DNA of 64,000 nucleotides from Bacillus cereus ATCC 14579 (GCF_000007825.1 NC_004722.1:4504501-4568500), one strand, 5' to 3'; shown: positions 45,642 through 55,616, counted from the stretch's first letter. Notes: generated from the letters alone by a model not told the origin. A program made the numbers and translations.

Positions 45642-46286
45642 TTACGAGTGAAACTGTATATTCTCTACTAATTCATCGTAAATTTTTAGTGCATCATTTT
45701 CTTGTTTTTCTTCCAAAGTAGCATAAAGCTTTCTATACATATCGATAGAATCTCTTGAAACTTTACAAGAAAGAGTTGCTACGTAATCATTTACGATCAT
45801 CCAAATGCGATATAGTAAATAATTATCGACTTGTTCAATAAGTGTTTTAAAGAACGTTTGATGAAGCGTTGGGACTGAGCTTTCATTTCCTTCAAGTACT
45901 TGGTGTAATCTACTTAGTACTTTAGAAAACGTTTCTTTCGGTAAATTACATACAATTCGAATCATATCTTTCTCAAGTAATCGTTTCGTTTGTAATAAAT
46001 CACGAATTGTTTTCTCATCTTGCAATAAGAACGGAGCAATTAATTGTACAAGACCGTTATCATAAAAGTTTCGAATAAACGTCCCTTCACCACGTCTCGT
46101 TTCAATCAATCCTACCAGTTCTAAAGCACGCAATGCTTCTCTTACAGAGGAACGTCCTACGTTTAAGCGTGAACTTAACTCACGCTCAGACGGCAAACGA
46201 TCCCCCGCCACCAAACCATCCTCTTCCATAATGGAACGGATTTTTTTTACAATTTCGAGATATACTTTTGTATTTGATGATGTCAA
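45642..46286 (-). CDS. FadR-subfamily GntR transcriptional regulator
   Basis: The 214-residue protein has a winged helix (residues about 10-75) with AGDRLPSERELSSRLNVGRSSVREALRALE and ETRRGEGTFI, and a helical FCD-type C-terminal effector domain. It sits 14 bp after the malic enzyme gene and before accD, so it may control these carbon-flow genes; the ligand is not known. Start ATG at 46286 lies behind a weak AGGAATTTC signal. Confidence 0.83.
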   Translation of the reverse strand: MTSSNTKVYLEIVKKIRSIMEEDGLVAGDRLPSERELSSRLNVGRSSVREALRALELVGLIETRRGEGTFIRNFYDNGLVQLIAPFLLQDEKTIRDLLQTKRLLEKDMIRIVCNLPKETFSKVLSRLHQVLEGNESSVPTLHQTFFKTLIEQVDNYLLYRIWMIVNDYVATLSCKVSRDSIDMYRKLYATLEEKQENDALKIYDELVENIQFHS

Positions 46287-46300
46287 TGGAAATTCCTCGC

Positions 46301-47539
46301 TTATTCTTTACCAATCAGCGCTAATTGTTTTGTTTTTTCAGCGATCTCATTTGGATCTACTTGACGGCGAGCTACTCCTGTCTCCATTGCTGCTTTTGCA
46401 ACGTAAGCCGCTACTTGAGGCGCTACACGCGCGTCAAATGGTGCCGGAATGATATAGTCTGCATTTAACTCATCTTCTGCTACAAGCTCAGCAATAGCCT
46501 GTACAGCTGCCATCTTCATTTCTTCGTTAATTTGTGTCGCATGTACGTCAAGTGCACCGCGGAAAATACCAGGGAACGCCAGTACATTATTTACTTGGTT
46601 CGGGAAGTCAGAACGACCTGTTCCAACAACAGCTGCGCCCGCTGCTTTTGCCAATTCTGGCATAATTTCTGGAACTGGATTCGCCATTGCAAAAATAATC
46701 GCATCGTCATTCATTGTACGAACCATCTCTTCTGTTAATGCACCTTCTGCAGATACACCAATGAATACGTCCGCACCTTGTACAACATCAGCTAAAGAAC
46801 CTTCTATACGATTCTTATTTGTATATTTTGCAACTTCATCCTTCACCGGATTCATACCTGTAGGACGACCATCATAGATTGCGCCTTTACGGTCACACAT
46901 AATAATGTCGCGTACACCATAGCGATATAAAAGTTTAATAATTGCAATACCTGCTGCACCTGCGCCATTTGCGACAACTTTAATGTCAGACATTTTCTTT
47001 CCAACTAATTTCAGTGCATTTACAAGACCTGCTACTGTTACAATAGCTGTTCCGTGTTGATCATCATGGAAGATAGGAATATTTGTTTCTTTTTTCAAAC
47101 GCTCTTCAATAATGAAGCAGTTTGGTGCTGCGATATCTTCTAAGTTAACGCCGCCAAAAGTTGGCTCCATTAATTTTACAGTTTCAACAATTTTATCTAC
47201 ATCGTTTGTATTTAAGGCAATTGGGAATGCATCTACACCAGCAAAGCTCTTGAATAATACAGCTTTACCTTCCATTACTGGAAGAGATGCTTCAGGTCCA
47301 ATGTTACCAAGACCAAGTACAGCTGTTCCATCTGTCACAACTGCTACCATATTTCCCTTCATCGTATATTCATATACCTTACTTTTATCGTCATAAATTT
47401 CTTTACAAGGTTCTGCAACCCCTGGAGAATATGCAAGACTTAAATCTTTTGCATTTTCTACTTTTACTTTTGATACAGTTTCTAATTTTCCTTGATGCAC
47501 TTTATGCATGTGAAGTGCTTCTTCACGAAGTGTTGACAA
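46301..47539 (-). CDS. ytsJ: NAD(P)-dependent malic enzyme
   Basis: Oxidative decarboxylation of malate to pyruvate. The 412-residue protein has EEALHMHKVHQGKLE, LAYSPGVAEPC, AAPNCFIIEERLK, IPIFHDDQHGTAIVTVAGLVNAL and VVANGAGAAGIAIIKLL (nucleotide-binding fold). The start is TTG 47539, nine bases after GAGGAG; an upstream GTG overlaps the ribosome binding site. It is related to B. subtilis YtsJ, the NADP-preferring form, but cofactor use cannot be read safely here. Confidence 0.9.
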   Translation of the reverse strand: MSTLREEALHMHKVHQGKLETVSKVKVENAKDLSLAYSPGVAEPCKEIYDDKSKVYEYTMKGNMVAVVTDGTAVLGLGNIGPEASLPVMEGKAVLFKSFAGVDAFPIALNTNDVDKIVETVKLMEPTFGGVNLEDIAAPNCFIIEERLKKETNIPIFHDDQHGTAIVTVAGLVNALKLVGKKMSDIKVVANGAGAAGIAIIKLLYRYGVRDIIMCDRKGAIYDGRPTGMNPVKDEVAKYTNKNRIEGSLADVVQGADVFIGVSAEGALTEEMVRTMNDDAIIFAMANPVPEIMPELAKAAGAAVVGTGRSDFPNQVNNVLAFPGIFRGALDVHATQINEEMKMAAVQAIAELVAEDELNADYIIPAPFDARVAPQVAAYVAKAAMETGVARRQVDPNEIAEKTKQLALIGKE

Positions 47540-47642
47540 ACTATCCACTCTCCTCAAATTATTCTTGCTGATATCAATTTCTCCAAGTGGTCTGACCACG
47601 AACACTACTACTATAATAATCGAAGTGTAGGGAAATTGTCCA

Positions 47643-50600
47643 TTATATTTTCACAACTACATTTTCTTCCCCGACAATTTCACGAAGTGCTCCTAAACAT
47701 TCTTCACTTGGATGAATCGATAAACTCCGAGATAATTGTACCATTTTATGTTCCTTTTCATAATAAATTAGTACTTTCGCAAAACCTGAATAGTCGAACA
47801 ATATTTTCGTAACCTGATTTAAAAGCTTTTTCTCATACTGAGACGGCAATTTCACGTAAACAGATGCGTCTTTCTTTTCTTCATAAACATCCATTTCCTC
47901 TAGCGGATATAGTCCATTTACAATCCATTGCAGCTTATGATTTCTTAGCTCAATCGTACCGTCAACTAAAACAATTGCTCCTTCTTGCAACTTATCCGAG
48001 AAATGTATATACGTTTCCGGGAAGAGGACCGCTTCCATTTCATCATTTTGATCACAGAATGTAATAAATGCCATCTTTTGAAACTTTTTCGTACGAATCA
48101 CTCTCACACTTGTTATATACACAATAGCTCTTTGTACTTTTTTCTTGTGTCGCATCGCCTGAGCGAGAGATGGAATTTCTAATTCTTTTGCTAACTTCAC
48201 ATATTGCGCTGTCGGATAACTTGATAAATAAAAGCCAAGCGCTTCCTTCTCTTTATTTAGTTGTTCAATAAAAGATAACTCTTCTCCTTGTACATATTTT
48301 GATTTTGGAACAGCATCTCCTAAATCACGTGCGAGATTCGCGTACTCTAACGCCCCTTTAATACTTTTCCATAAATTCGTTCTCGAAACACCAAAATCGT
48401 CAAAACATCCCGACCAGACGAAAGCTTCTAAATTACGCTCCGTTACGAACTTTGACGGCATACGAAGACAAAATTCAAATAAATCTTCGAACATTTTTTT
48501 CTCTCGTTCTTCTAATAATGCTGTCACTGTAGCCATTCCAATATTTCGGATCGAAAGTAAACTGTAACGTATCGCATTCCCTTCTATTTGGAAGTTGTAG
48601 CCACTCCTCTGAAGAGACGGTGGCAAAACGTGAAAACCTTTCCGCTTCGTTTCTCGTATATACTGTACAATCTTATCTTCATTTCCAATTGCGCTTGATA
48701 ATAATGCCGTCATAAATTCCAGCGTATAATTCGCTTTCAAATAGGCAAGCTGATATCCGATCATACTGTAAGCTACAGCGTGACTTCGGTTAAAACCGTA
48801 ATTCGCAAATCTTACAATTAAATCATAAATTTTCTCTGCAGATGTCTCATCATAACCATTTCGCAAACATCCTTGGACGAAATGCTTACGTTCCTGATCT
48901 AAAATATCACGATTTTTTTTACTCACCGCACGGCGCAGTAAATCTGCTTCTCCGAGCGAAAAACCAGCTAACTTCGATGCAATTTGCATAATTTGTTCTT
49001 GGTATACAATGACGCCGTATGTTCTTTCTAAAATTGGCTTTAAATCCGGATGTAAATATTCAATTTTTCTTTTTCCATGTTTCGATTCAATAAAAGTCGG
49101 TATCTGTTCCATCGGTCCTGGTCTGTATAACGAGTTAACAGCTACGATATCTTCAAACTCATTCGGTTTTAACCCGCGAAGTACATTTCGCATACCACCC
49201 GACTCAAGCTGGAATACACCTGTTGTATCCCCTCTCCCTAATAATTGGAACGTCTTTTCATCTTGAAGAGGTAAGTTTCTTATATCGATTTCTTTCCCTA
49301 TTTTGTTCGCGATAAATTTTATAATATTTTCAAGTAACGTTAAATTACGTAATCCTAAAAAGTCCATCTTAAGCAAACCAAGTTCTTCTAGCGCATCGGC
49401 TGGATATTGCGTAACATAAACATCGTTATGTCCTTCTTGAATTGCTACACTTCCTGTTAGCGGTTCTTGACTCATAATAACACCAGCCGCATGAATAGAC
49501 GTATGACGTGGTAAACCTTCTACACGTTTTGCGATTTCAAATACACGCTCATGCAGAAGATTCCCTTGTATAAACTCACGAAGTGATTGTGATTCTTCAT
49601 ATGCATCTTTTAACGTTATACCAAGCTTTGATGGAATAAGTTTTGAAAATATATCAATATCTCGCGGCGGAAGCCCCATTACGCGGGCAATGTCTCTAAT
49701 TGCCGCTTTTGCTGCAAGCGTACCAAACGTTACAATTTGCGCAACACGGAGCTGACCGTATTTATCTTTCACATAGCGAATCATCTCATCACGTCTTACG
49801 TCTGGAAAATCAATATCAATATCGGGAAGCGTCACACGTTCAGGATTTAAAAACCTTTCAAATAATAGATCGTATTCAATTGGATCAATATCTGTAATTT
49901 CTAATACGTATGAAACGAGTGAACCAGCTGCCGATCCACGACCTGGTCCTGTTAGAATATGATTTTCATGTGCATACTTCATAAAATCCCATACGATGAG
50001 GAAATAATCACTAAATCCCATACGAGAAATAACATTTAATTCATGATCCAAACGCTTTATATGCACTTCTTTCGGTTCACCATATCGTTTCCGCAAACCT
50101 TCTTCACAAACACGACGCAAGTATATATCACTCGTTTCATTAGACGGAACAGGAAACTTCGGAAGTTGATTTACATGGAACGGTATTTCTACTTGGCAAC
50201 GCTCTGCAATTTTTATTGTATTTTGGATTGCTTCCGGCGCATGGGAAAATAGTGCTTCCATTTCATCCGATGACTTTAAATAATACTGATCTGTTTTCAG
50301 CCTCGGCCTATCTGGATCAGTCATTTTCGTTCCACTTTCAACAGATAGTAAACATTCGTGAACAAGCGCGTCACTTTGATTGATATAGCGCACATCGTTT
50401 GTTGCAACGACTGGAATATTAACCCTACTAATAAATTCAAGTAGTTTCTCTTGTAAAAGCAACTCATCTTGAATCGCATGATGCTGCAAACTCATATAAA
50501 AATGGCCAAACATATTTTGATACGTGCGATCTACTTCTTCAGCCTGACTCTCATTGTCTTCTAGTAATAATTGCTCAATTTCGCCATCTTTACCTGGTGA

Positions 50601-50969
50601 AATTGCAATTAATCCTTTCGCATAATGCGCAAGCCACTTCTTAAGAATACCTTCTTTGGACTTTGTCATAATACTGCTAGAAATCTTTAATAAATTTTGG
50701 TAGCCTATTTCATTCTCAGCAAGTAATACAAGCGGATAAGACCTTTCTTCTTCTTCACTAAAAATAGAAGCGGTTAATCCAATAACGGGCTGTATACCAT
50801 GTTTCTTACATGCTTTATAAAACGGAATAACGCCATACATAACATTTTCATCCGTAATAGCCAGCGATGAAAAACCGAGTTCTTTCGCCCTGACTACAAG
50901 CTCATCAATTTTACAAGCACTTTTTAATAAACTAAAAACGGTTTGACATTGTAAATGCACAAACTTCAC
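47643..50969 (-). CDS. dnaE: DNA polymerase III alpha subunit, DnaE type
   Basis: Gram-positive DnaE polymerase that extends primers on the lagging strand with PolC. The 1108 residues contain the PHP domain (residues about 1-200), the palm with PDIDIDFPDVRRDE (catalytic Asp residues, about 375-390), GPGRGSAAGSLVSYVL, the finger and beta-binding regions (GVIVYQEQIMQIASKLAGFSLGEADLLRRAVSKK), and a C-terminal OB fold. The PHP metal ligands are altered: HLQCQTVFSLL and TDENVMYG replace the usual HxH and DHN motifs, so PHP activity is probably lost. It is not adjacent to a proofreading gene here. Confidence 0.95.
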   Translation of the reverse strand: MKFVHLQCQTVFSLLKSACKIDELVVRAKELGFSSLAITDENVMYGVIPFYKACKKHGIQPVIGLTASIFSEEEERSYPLVLLAENEIGYQNLLKISSSIMTKSKEGILKKWLAHYAKGLIAISPGKDGEIEQLLLEDNESQAEEVDRTYQNMFGHFYMSLQHHAIQDELLLQEKLLEFISRVNIPVVATNDVRYINQSDALVHECLLSVESGTKMTDPDRPRLKTDQYYLKSSDEMEALFSHAPEAIQNTIKIAERCQVEIPFHVNQLPKFPVPSNETSDIYLRRVCEEGLRKRYGEPKEVHIKRLDHELNVISRMGFSDYFLIVWDFMKYAHENHILTGPGRGSAAGSLVSYVLEITDIDPIEYDLLFERFLNPERVTLPDIDIDFPDVRRDEMIRYVKDKYGQLRVAQIVTFGTLAAKAAIRDIARVMGLPPRDIDIFSKLIPSKLGITLKDAYEESQSLREFIQGNLLHERVFEIAKRVEGLPRHTSIHAAGVIMSQEPLTGSVAIQEGHNDVYVTQYPADALEELGLLKMDFLGLRNLTLLENIIKFIANKIGKEIDIRNLPLQDEKTFQLLGRGDTTGVFQLESGGMRNVLRGLKPNEFEDIVAVNSLYRPGPMEQIPTFIESKHGKRKIEYLHPDLKPILERTYGVIVYQEQIMQIASKLAGFSLGEADLLRRAVSKKNRDILDQERKHFVQGCLRNGYDETSAEKIYDLIVRFANYGFNRSHAVAYSMIGYQLAYLKANYTLEFMTALLSSAIGNEDKIVQYIRETKRKGFHVLPPSLQRSGYNFQIEGNAIRYSLLSIRNIGMATVTALLEEREKKMFEDLFEFCLRMPSKFVTERNLEAFVWSGCFDDFGVSRTNLWKSIKGALEYANLARDLGDAVPKSKYVQGEELSFIEQLNKEKEALGFYLSSYPTAQYVKLAKELEIPSLAQAMRHKKKVQRAIVYITSVRVIRTKKFQKMAFITFCDQNDEMEAVLFPETYIHFSDKLQEGAIVLVDGTIELRNHKLQWIVNGLYPLEEMDVYEEKKDASVYVKLPSQYEKKLLNQVTKILFDYSGFAKVLIYYEKEHKMVQLSRSLSIHPSEECLGALREIVGEENVVVKI

Positions 50970-51086
50970 TGTTGTACCCTCTCTTTACCTATTTGACTAC
51001 TTTTATTATAGGTGATGAGGAAAGCGGAAATCAAAACATACTTCTTATACTTTGTCCATATATATGAAGAAGAAAGGGGAATGACG

Positions 51087-51425
51087 ATGGATGTAAGAGA
51101 ACATACTTTTTTCTCTCTGCTTATTATTAGTTATTTTATTGCCTTTGGGGTTATACTTGGCGGTTCATTAATTGGTGGATTTGGTGCGTTTCTTATCGGA
51201 AAACCAGCTCTAACTTACATTAATCAATTCGCCCAAAATTTAAGAATTTGGGCACTCGTTGCAGCAATCGGCGGAACATTCGATACCTTTTATAGCTTTG
51301 AAAGAAGTTTCTTTGGCGGAGATATGAAAGATATCGTAAAGCAAATTCTCCTTATTTTTTTCGCAACTGGTGGTATGCAAACAGGTCTCATTATTATTAA
51401 ATGGCTAACGCAGGAACATGTATGA
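51087..51425 (+). CDS. ytrH: Sporulation protein YtrH
   Basis: A 112-residue membrane protein with helices near residues 9-35 (SLLIISYFIAFGVILGGSLIGG) and 85-105 (ILLIFFATGGMQTGLIIIKW). It matches the YtrH family, made in the mother cell during sporulation. ATG 51087 lies at good distance from AAAGGGG; ATG 51081 is an alternative. Its TGA overlaps the next ATG (ATGA). Confidence 0.88.
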   Translation: MDVREHTFFSLLIISYFIAFGVILGGSLIGGFGAFLIGKPALTYINQFAQNLRIWALVAAIGGTFDTFYSFERSFFGGDMKDIVKQILLIFFATGGMQTGLIIIKWLTQEHV

Positions 51426-51925
51426 GAGTACCAAGTGCCAATACAGCAAAAAGATGGTACTTAGTATTAGCTGGGGCTGCTGTTGGAGGCGTGTTGAGCT
51501 GGTTTATTTTTTTGTACATATACGGTGTTTTTCAAGAAGAACAAGCTAGTAAAATAGCAGAACAAAGAGAAATTATAGAAAAACAAGAAGCAAAGCTCCA
51601 CGTCCTTCTCGAAGATCAAGAAAAATTGAACACTGAAAATAAACGGCTCTTAACCATTCAAGAGATTAAAATAAAACTTATCAATCGAGAAAAATACGAT
51701 TTAGACAATCTCACACTCGAAAATATGACTACATCTATCCATAATGACCTCCAACATCTTTTAACGAAAAACATTCAAAGTATCGCAAAAAATAAAGACC
51801 TACTTAAAAAGGTAATCGAAAATAAAACGTACAAACATTACGATCGGCTATACCGTTTTAAAGTCGATACAATATCTTTTGATACAGTGCTTGAAATTAG
51901 CATTACTATAGAGAAAGAAAAATAA
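51422..51925 (+). CDS. ytrI: Sporulation membrane protein YtrI
   Basis: The 167-residue protein starts MRVPSANTAKRWYLVLAGAAVG, with a membrane helix at about residues 13-37, then a long coiled coil (EEQASKIAEQREIIEKQEAKLHVL, about 40-75) and a C-terminal beta region. It is translationally coupled to ytrH by an ATGA overlap. YtrH and YtrI act together in spore formation in B. subtilis. Confidence 0.86.
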   Translation: MRVPSANTAKRWYLVLAGAAVGGVLSWFIFLYIYGVFQEEQASKIAEQREIIEKQEAKLHVLLEDQEKLNTENKRLLTIQEIKIKLINREKYDLDNLTLENMTTSIHNDLQHLLTKNIQSIAKNKDLLKKVIENKTYKHYDRLYRFKVDTISFDTVLEISITIEKEK

Positions 51926-51976
51926 AGAAGGAGGGCTTTAGCGCCGCTCCTTCTTTTCGTTCTAACATATAGTCTC

Positions 51977-52909
51977 TTATTTACAAATCTCACGTAAATC
52001 AGCAAAAAGACGATCCGCTTCTTCCCAAGAAGATGCCTTCGCACCAGAAGCCATCGGATGCCCCCCGCCGTTATATTGCATTGCTAATTTGTTTATAACT
52101 GGTCCTTTTGAACGAAGACGAACACGAATTACGTCGTCTTCCTCTAAAAATAGAACCCACGCCTTTAATCCATCAATATTGCCAAGCGCTCCAACAACAC
52201 CAGATGCTTCAGAAGGAAGTACATCAAACTCTTCTAATACTTCTTTCGTTAATTTAATGTAAGCTGCTCCTTCTTCTACCATCGTAAAGTTTTGTAAAAT
52301 ATAACCGTTTAAACGAGCAATTTTTTCTTTTGTCTTATACATCTCATTGTATAAATCTGTGAATTTCACACCCATGTCAACAAGCTCACTTACGTAACGA
52401 AGTGTTTTTGCTGTCGTATTCGGGAATAAGAAACGACCTGTATCTCCAACAATTCCTGCTAAAATAAGGCGGGCTGCTTCTTTTGTTATTTTTAATCCTT
52501 TATCTTTTCCATAGTTATAAAACTCATAAATCATTTCACTTGTAGAACTCGCTGTCGTATCTACCCACGTAATATCTCCATACGGATCTTCATTTGGATG
52601 ATGATCAATTTTAATTAACATCTTCCCTTTTGTATAGCGTTGATCGTCAACACGTTCTTGATTCGCAGTATCACAAACAATAACAAGCGCATTTTCGTAT
52701 ACACTATCTTCAATATCATCCATTACTCGTAAGTATGCTAGTGACGGCTCATTATACCCAACCGTATAAATATTTTTCTCTGGAAACGATTCTTGTAGAA
52801 TTGTACCAAGACCACCCTGTGAACCTAACGCATCTGGATCCGGACGCACGTGGCGATGAATAATAATTGTATCAAACTCTTTAATTGCTCCTAAAATTTG
52901 CTCATGCAT
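51977..52909 (-). CDS. nrnA: Oligoribonuclease/pAp phosphatase NrnA
   Basis: DHH-family enzyme that degrades nano-RNA and pAp. The 310-residue protein has HRHVRPDPDALGSQ (metal site), VICDTANQERVD, KIDHHPNEDPYGDITWVDTTASSTSEMIYE (DHH motif) and a C-terminal DHHA1 motif GGGHPMASGAKA. ATG 52909 follows AAGGAGATTATACAT, and the upstream in-frame codons are not supported. It lies between ytrI and ytpI, as in B. subtilis. Confidence 0.94.
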   Translation of the reverse strand: MHEQILGAIKEFDTIIIHRHVRPDPDALGSQGGLGTILQESFPEKNIYTVGYNEPSLAYLRVMDDIEDSVYENALVIVCDTANQERVDDQRYTKGKMLIKIDHHPNEDPYGDITWVDTTASSTSEMIYEFYNYGKDKGLKITKEAARLILAGIVGDTGRFLFPNTTAKTLRYVSELVDMGVKFTDLYNEMYKTKEKIARLNGYILQNFTMVEEGAAYIKLTKEVLEEFDVLPSEASGVVGALGNIDGLKAWVLFLEEDDVIRVRLRSKGPVINKLAMQYNGGGHPMASGAKASSWEEADRLFADLREICK

Positions 52910-53068
52910 ATGTATAATCTCCTTTTTAATCAACTTCTTCACTTTATCCTCCATTATAACGGAAAGTATTTCATACATGCGAACAATTGCTTTATAATAA
53001 AAGTTAGAAAGTTTAGATATTTCTTTTTCTTTTCTATTATTTTTCACAAAGCGATGGGAGTGTTCATT

Positions 53069-53374
53069 ATGCCAGTATTAGTCTTCTGTATTATCGTCTC
53101 ATTTATGTTGTACCTCTTTTACAAAACAAAATACTTTCGTACAAACCGCCCAATGGAGAAAGGTTGGCTCTCAGGAAAATCCGCAATGGCACTCGGTTCA
53201 TTCGTTTTATTTTTCGGGATAAACCAATTCTTTTTAGAACTTTCAACCGCTCGTATTATCGTTGGTGTTTTATTCGTTCTATTTGGTAGTGCAAGTGTAT
53301 TTAACGGGTTTCGCCAATACAAACATTTCTTGCCATTAGCAGTTAAAGAAGCTGAAGTCTATGAAGCAACGTAA
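53069..53374 (+). CDS. ytpI: YtpI-family membrane protein
   Basis: The 101-residue protein has three hydrophobic segments (about residues 1-17, 40-60 and 63-82) and the motif KGWLSGKSAMALGSFVLFFGINQFF. It matches the YtpI family of unknown role. The ATG 53069 lies after GGGAGTG; the long in-frame region upstream is on the complement of nrnA and is not coding. Confidence 0.84.
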   Translation: MPVLVFCIIVSFMLYLFYKTKYFRTNRPMEKGWLSGKSAMALGSFVLFFGINQFFLELSTARIIVGVLFVLFGSASVFNGFRQYKHFLPLAVKEAEVYEAT

Positions 53375-53402
53375 AAAAGCATCAATATTGTGATGCTTTT
53401 TT
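53374..53402. terminator. Bidirectional terminator shared by convergent genes
   Basis: AAAAAAGCATCAATATTGTGATGCTTTTTT forms a hairpin with runs on both strands. It overlaps the end of the minus-strand gene (stop at 53382). Confidence 0.88.
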
Positions 53403-53645
53403 ACGTCCCTTAACTTTCAAAATCATATACGCAACAAACGCAGATGGTATATTAAATGGGTTCCCTTGTACGTGAAAATGTAATTGTTCTTCTCCAAAAG
53501 ACATTTTTTCATATAGCTCTCGCTGAGATAATCCTGTCTTTTCCTTTTTTTCATGTAAACCTTGTAAATATAAATATTGAATCGGTATCATTACAAGAAA
53601 GTAAAATAGTGCGATACTACCAAAAAAGAGTACGGCTGACGACAT
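53382..53645 (-). CDS. Small membrane protein of unknown function, 87 residues
   Basis: The start MSSAVLFFGSIALFYFLVMIPIQYLYL gives one clear membrane helix (about residues 6-27), followed by a helical charged stretch (HEKKEKTGLSQRELYEKMSFGEE) and a short hydrophobic region near residue 66-80. I do not recognise a family. ATG 53645 follows GAGAGGTGGTATGCATT. Confidence 0.6.
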   Translation of the reverse strand: MSSAVLFFGSIALFYFLVMIPIQYLYLQGLHEKKEKTGLSQRELYEKMSFGEEQLHFHVQGNPFNIPSAFVAYMILKVKGRKKASQY

Positions 53646-53816
53646 AATGCATACCACCTCTCGCGATTCCATTTTCTTACAATATAATCATAACACAATA
53701 TACAACTGAATTGAATTATTATTCCGTCTTTTCTCACATTACTTTTCCACTCCATCCCATACATATTTCACTAAAACTCCCATCTAAAATCATGCCTTTC
53801 AAATTTAAAACAACAA

Positions 53817-53856
53817 AAAAAGATGGAACAAATCAAAACGATTTGTTCCATCTTTT
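53817..53856. terminator. Bidirectional-looking terminator after ytoI
   Basis: AGATGGAACAAAT and ATTTGTTCCATCT (53821-53852) are perfect 13-bp arms with A and T runs. Confidence 0.92.
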
Positions 53857-53859
53857 TAT

Positions 53860-55170
53860 TTATCGATTAACTGAACCATAAGTAATGCTTTTCCAGACAA
53901 CATTACCTTCATGATGCACCTCTACATCGACCTTACCAAATTTACGTCCAATTTCTAATACTTTCGGATGAACAGATACAACATTATCAATTTGAACCGG
54001 CTTTACGAAATAAATAGTTAAGTTTTCAACAATTAAATCACTTTTCTTTTGCGCACGAATGACGCGATTTGTCGCTTCTGTCACAATTGTTGCAAATACA
54101 CCGTACGATAACGTCCCGATTGAGTTCGTCATTTGCGGCGTCACCGAAAATTGATATAGATGCTCATTCTTCGCTTCTTTTGGTGTCATAAATTGATTCG
54201 TTACAATATCATCAATGGTTTCTCCAACTTGTGGCTGACGTTGAATCATTTGCAGTGCCTGAAGTACATCTTGACGGCTAATAATACCTTGCAGTTTGTT
54301 TCCTTCCTCAACGACAGGAAGTAATTCAATTCCTTCCCACACCATCATACGTGCCGCAGCTGCGACAGACATTTTACCGTTCACTGTAATTGGGTGTTTT
54401 GTCATTACTTTATCAATTGGTGTTTCTTTCGCTACTCCGATCATATCTTTTGAAGTTACGATTCCTAGTACTTTGTTACTTTCATCGACAATTGGATATC
54501 TTCCGTGCATTGTCTCTTCGTTATATGCATGCCATTGCTGTACTGTATCACTCGGCTTTAAATATAACGTTTCTTCAATTGGCGTTAAAATATCTTCAAC
54601 GAGTACAATTTCTTTCTTAATAAGTTGGTCATAAATTGCACGATTAATTAACGTTGCGACCGTAAATGTATCGTAGCTACTTGAAATGATCGGCAGCTTT
54701 AATTCGTCTGCTAATTTCTTCACATGATCTTCCGTATCAAATCCGCCCGTAATTAATACAGCGGCTCCAGTTTCTAGCGCTAATTCATGTGCATTGGTAC
54801 GGTTACCAATAATGAGTAAATTCCCAGCTTCTGTATAGCGCATCATCGCTTCTAATTTCATAGCTCCGATTACGAATTTATTTAATGTTTTATGTAGTCC
54901 TTCTCTGCCTCCAAGTACTTGACCGTCGACAATGTTAACGACTTCTGCATATGTCAGTTTTTCGATATTCTCTTTCTTCTTTTGTTCAATTCGAATTGTT
55001 CCGACACGTTCAATTGTACTAACATATCCTTTATTTTCTGCATCTTTAATTGCACGGTAAGCGGTCCCTTCACTTACACTCAAATCTTTCGCAATTTGTC
55101 TTACAGAAATTTTATGGCCTACTGGCAGGCTATTAATATGTTCTAAAATTTGGTTATGCTTGGTAGCCAA
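53860..55170 (-). CDS. ytoI: DRTGG/CBS/thioesterase-like regulator YtoI
   Basis: Multi-domain protein of 436 residues: a helix-turn-helix (about 15-50, ISVRQIAKDLSVSEGTAYRAIKDAE), a DRTGG domain (about 70-180), two CBS domains (about 195-320, PIVDESNKVLGIVTSKDMIGV and LLPVVEEGNKLQGIISRQDVLQAL), and a hot-dog thioesterase-like C terminus (about 330-436). CBS domains often bind adenine nucleotides. Gene regulation is inferred. The TTG start follows GGTGAAACCAT. Confidence 0.85.
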   Translation of the reverse strand: MATKHNQILEHINSLPVGHKISVRQIAKDLSVSEGTAYRAIKDAENKGYVSTIERVGTIRIEQKKKENIEKLTYAEVVNIVDGQVLGGREGLHKTLNKFVIGAMKLEAMMRYTEAGNLLIIGNRTNAHELALETGAAVLITGGFDTEDHVKKLADELKLPIISSSYDTFTVATLINRAIYDQLIKKEIVLVEDILTPIEETLYLKPSDTVQQWHAYNEETMHGRYPIVDESNKVLGIVTSKDMIGVAKETPIDKVMTKHPITVNGKMSVAAAARMMVWEGIELLPVVEEGNKLQGIISRQDVLQALQMIQRQPQVGETIDDIVTNQFMTPKEAKNEHLYQFSVTPQMTNSIGTLSYGVFATIVTEATNRVIRAQKKSDLIVENLTIYFVKPVQIDNVVSVHPKVLEIGRKFGKVDVEVHHEGNVVWKSITYGSVNR

Positions 55171-55414
55171 ATGGTTTCACCATACTTTCTTTTCCCTAAA
55201 TTCTTCATGTGTTGTACTTTTAGTATACTATATTTTCAAAACTGTTACACTCTCTCTTTGCATACCTGTACTATTTTTTTTATAACAAAATGACGCTTAC
55301 ATTCCACCAGTCATTCTATTACAACAATGTAATGCTATTGTCATCTCATTCGATAGTTCGCCCACTTAATTGCCTATACAATTAAGACAAGAAATAAAAC
55401 AAAGGAGCGAACAC

Positions 55415-55576
55415 ATGATGAAAAAACTTTTAGAGGTTGTAGGTGCTGTATTTTTAGCTTTCGTAGATGGGAAAAAAGTTGCAATGGAATTGAATGAAAC
55501 ACCTGAACAACCACGTACCAAAAGAGAAGAATCACCAAAACAAATACAAGCATTAAAAGCTGTCCTACACACGTAA
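55415..55576 (+). CDS. Small protein of unknown function, 53 residues
   Basis: ATG 55415 follows AAAGGAGCGAACAC and opens 53 codons. The N-terminal half is mildly hydrophobic (MMKKLLEVVGAVFLAFVDGK), and the rest is charged (PEQPRTKREESPKQIQALK). It is closed by a strong terminator. No family is recognised. Confidence 0.58.
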   Translation: MMKKLLEVVGAVFLAFVDGKKVAMELNETPEQPRTKREESPKQIQALKAVLHT

Positions 55577-55614
55577 AAAACCCTTCACTTTTCTTTTCAA
55601 ATGAAGGGTTTCTT
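55577..55614. terminator. Terminator between 53-residue gene and ytkL
   Basis: AAACCCTTCA pairs with TGAAGGGTTT (55578-55611); T-rich flank. Confidence 0.85.
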
Positions 55615-55616
55615 TT

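Noticed and set aside
55366..55572. Minus-strand 68-codon frame opposite the 53-residue gene
   Set aside because: The plus-strand gene has the ribosome binding site and terminator; the minus frame has neither.
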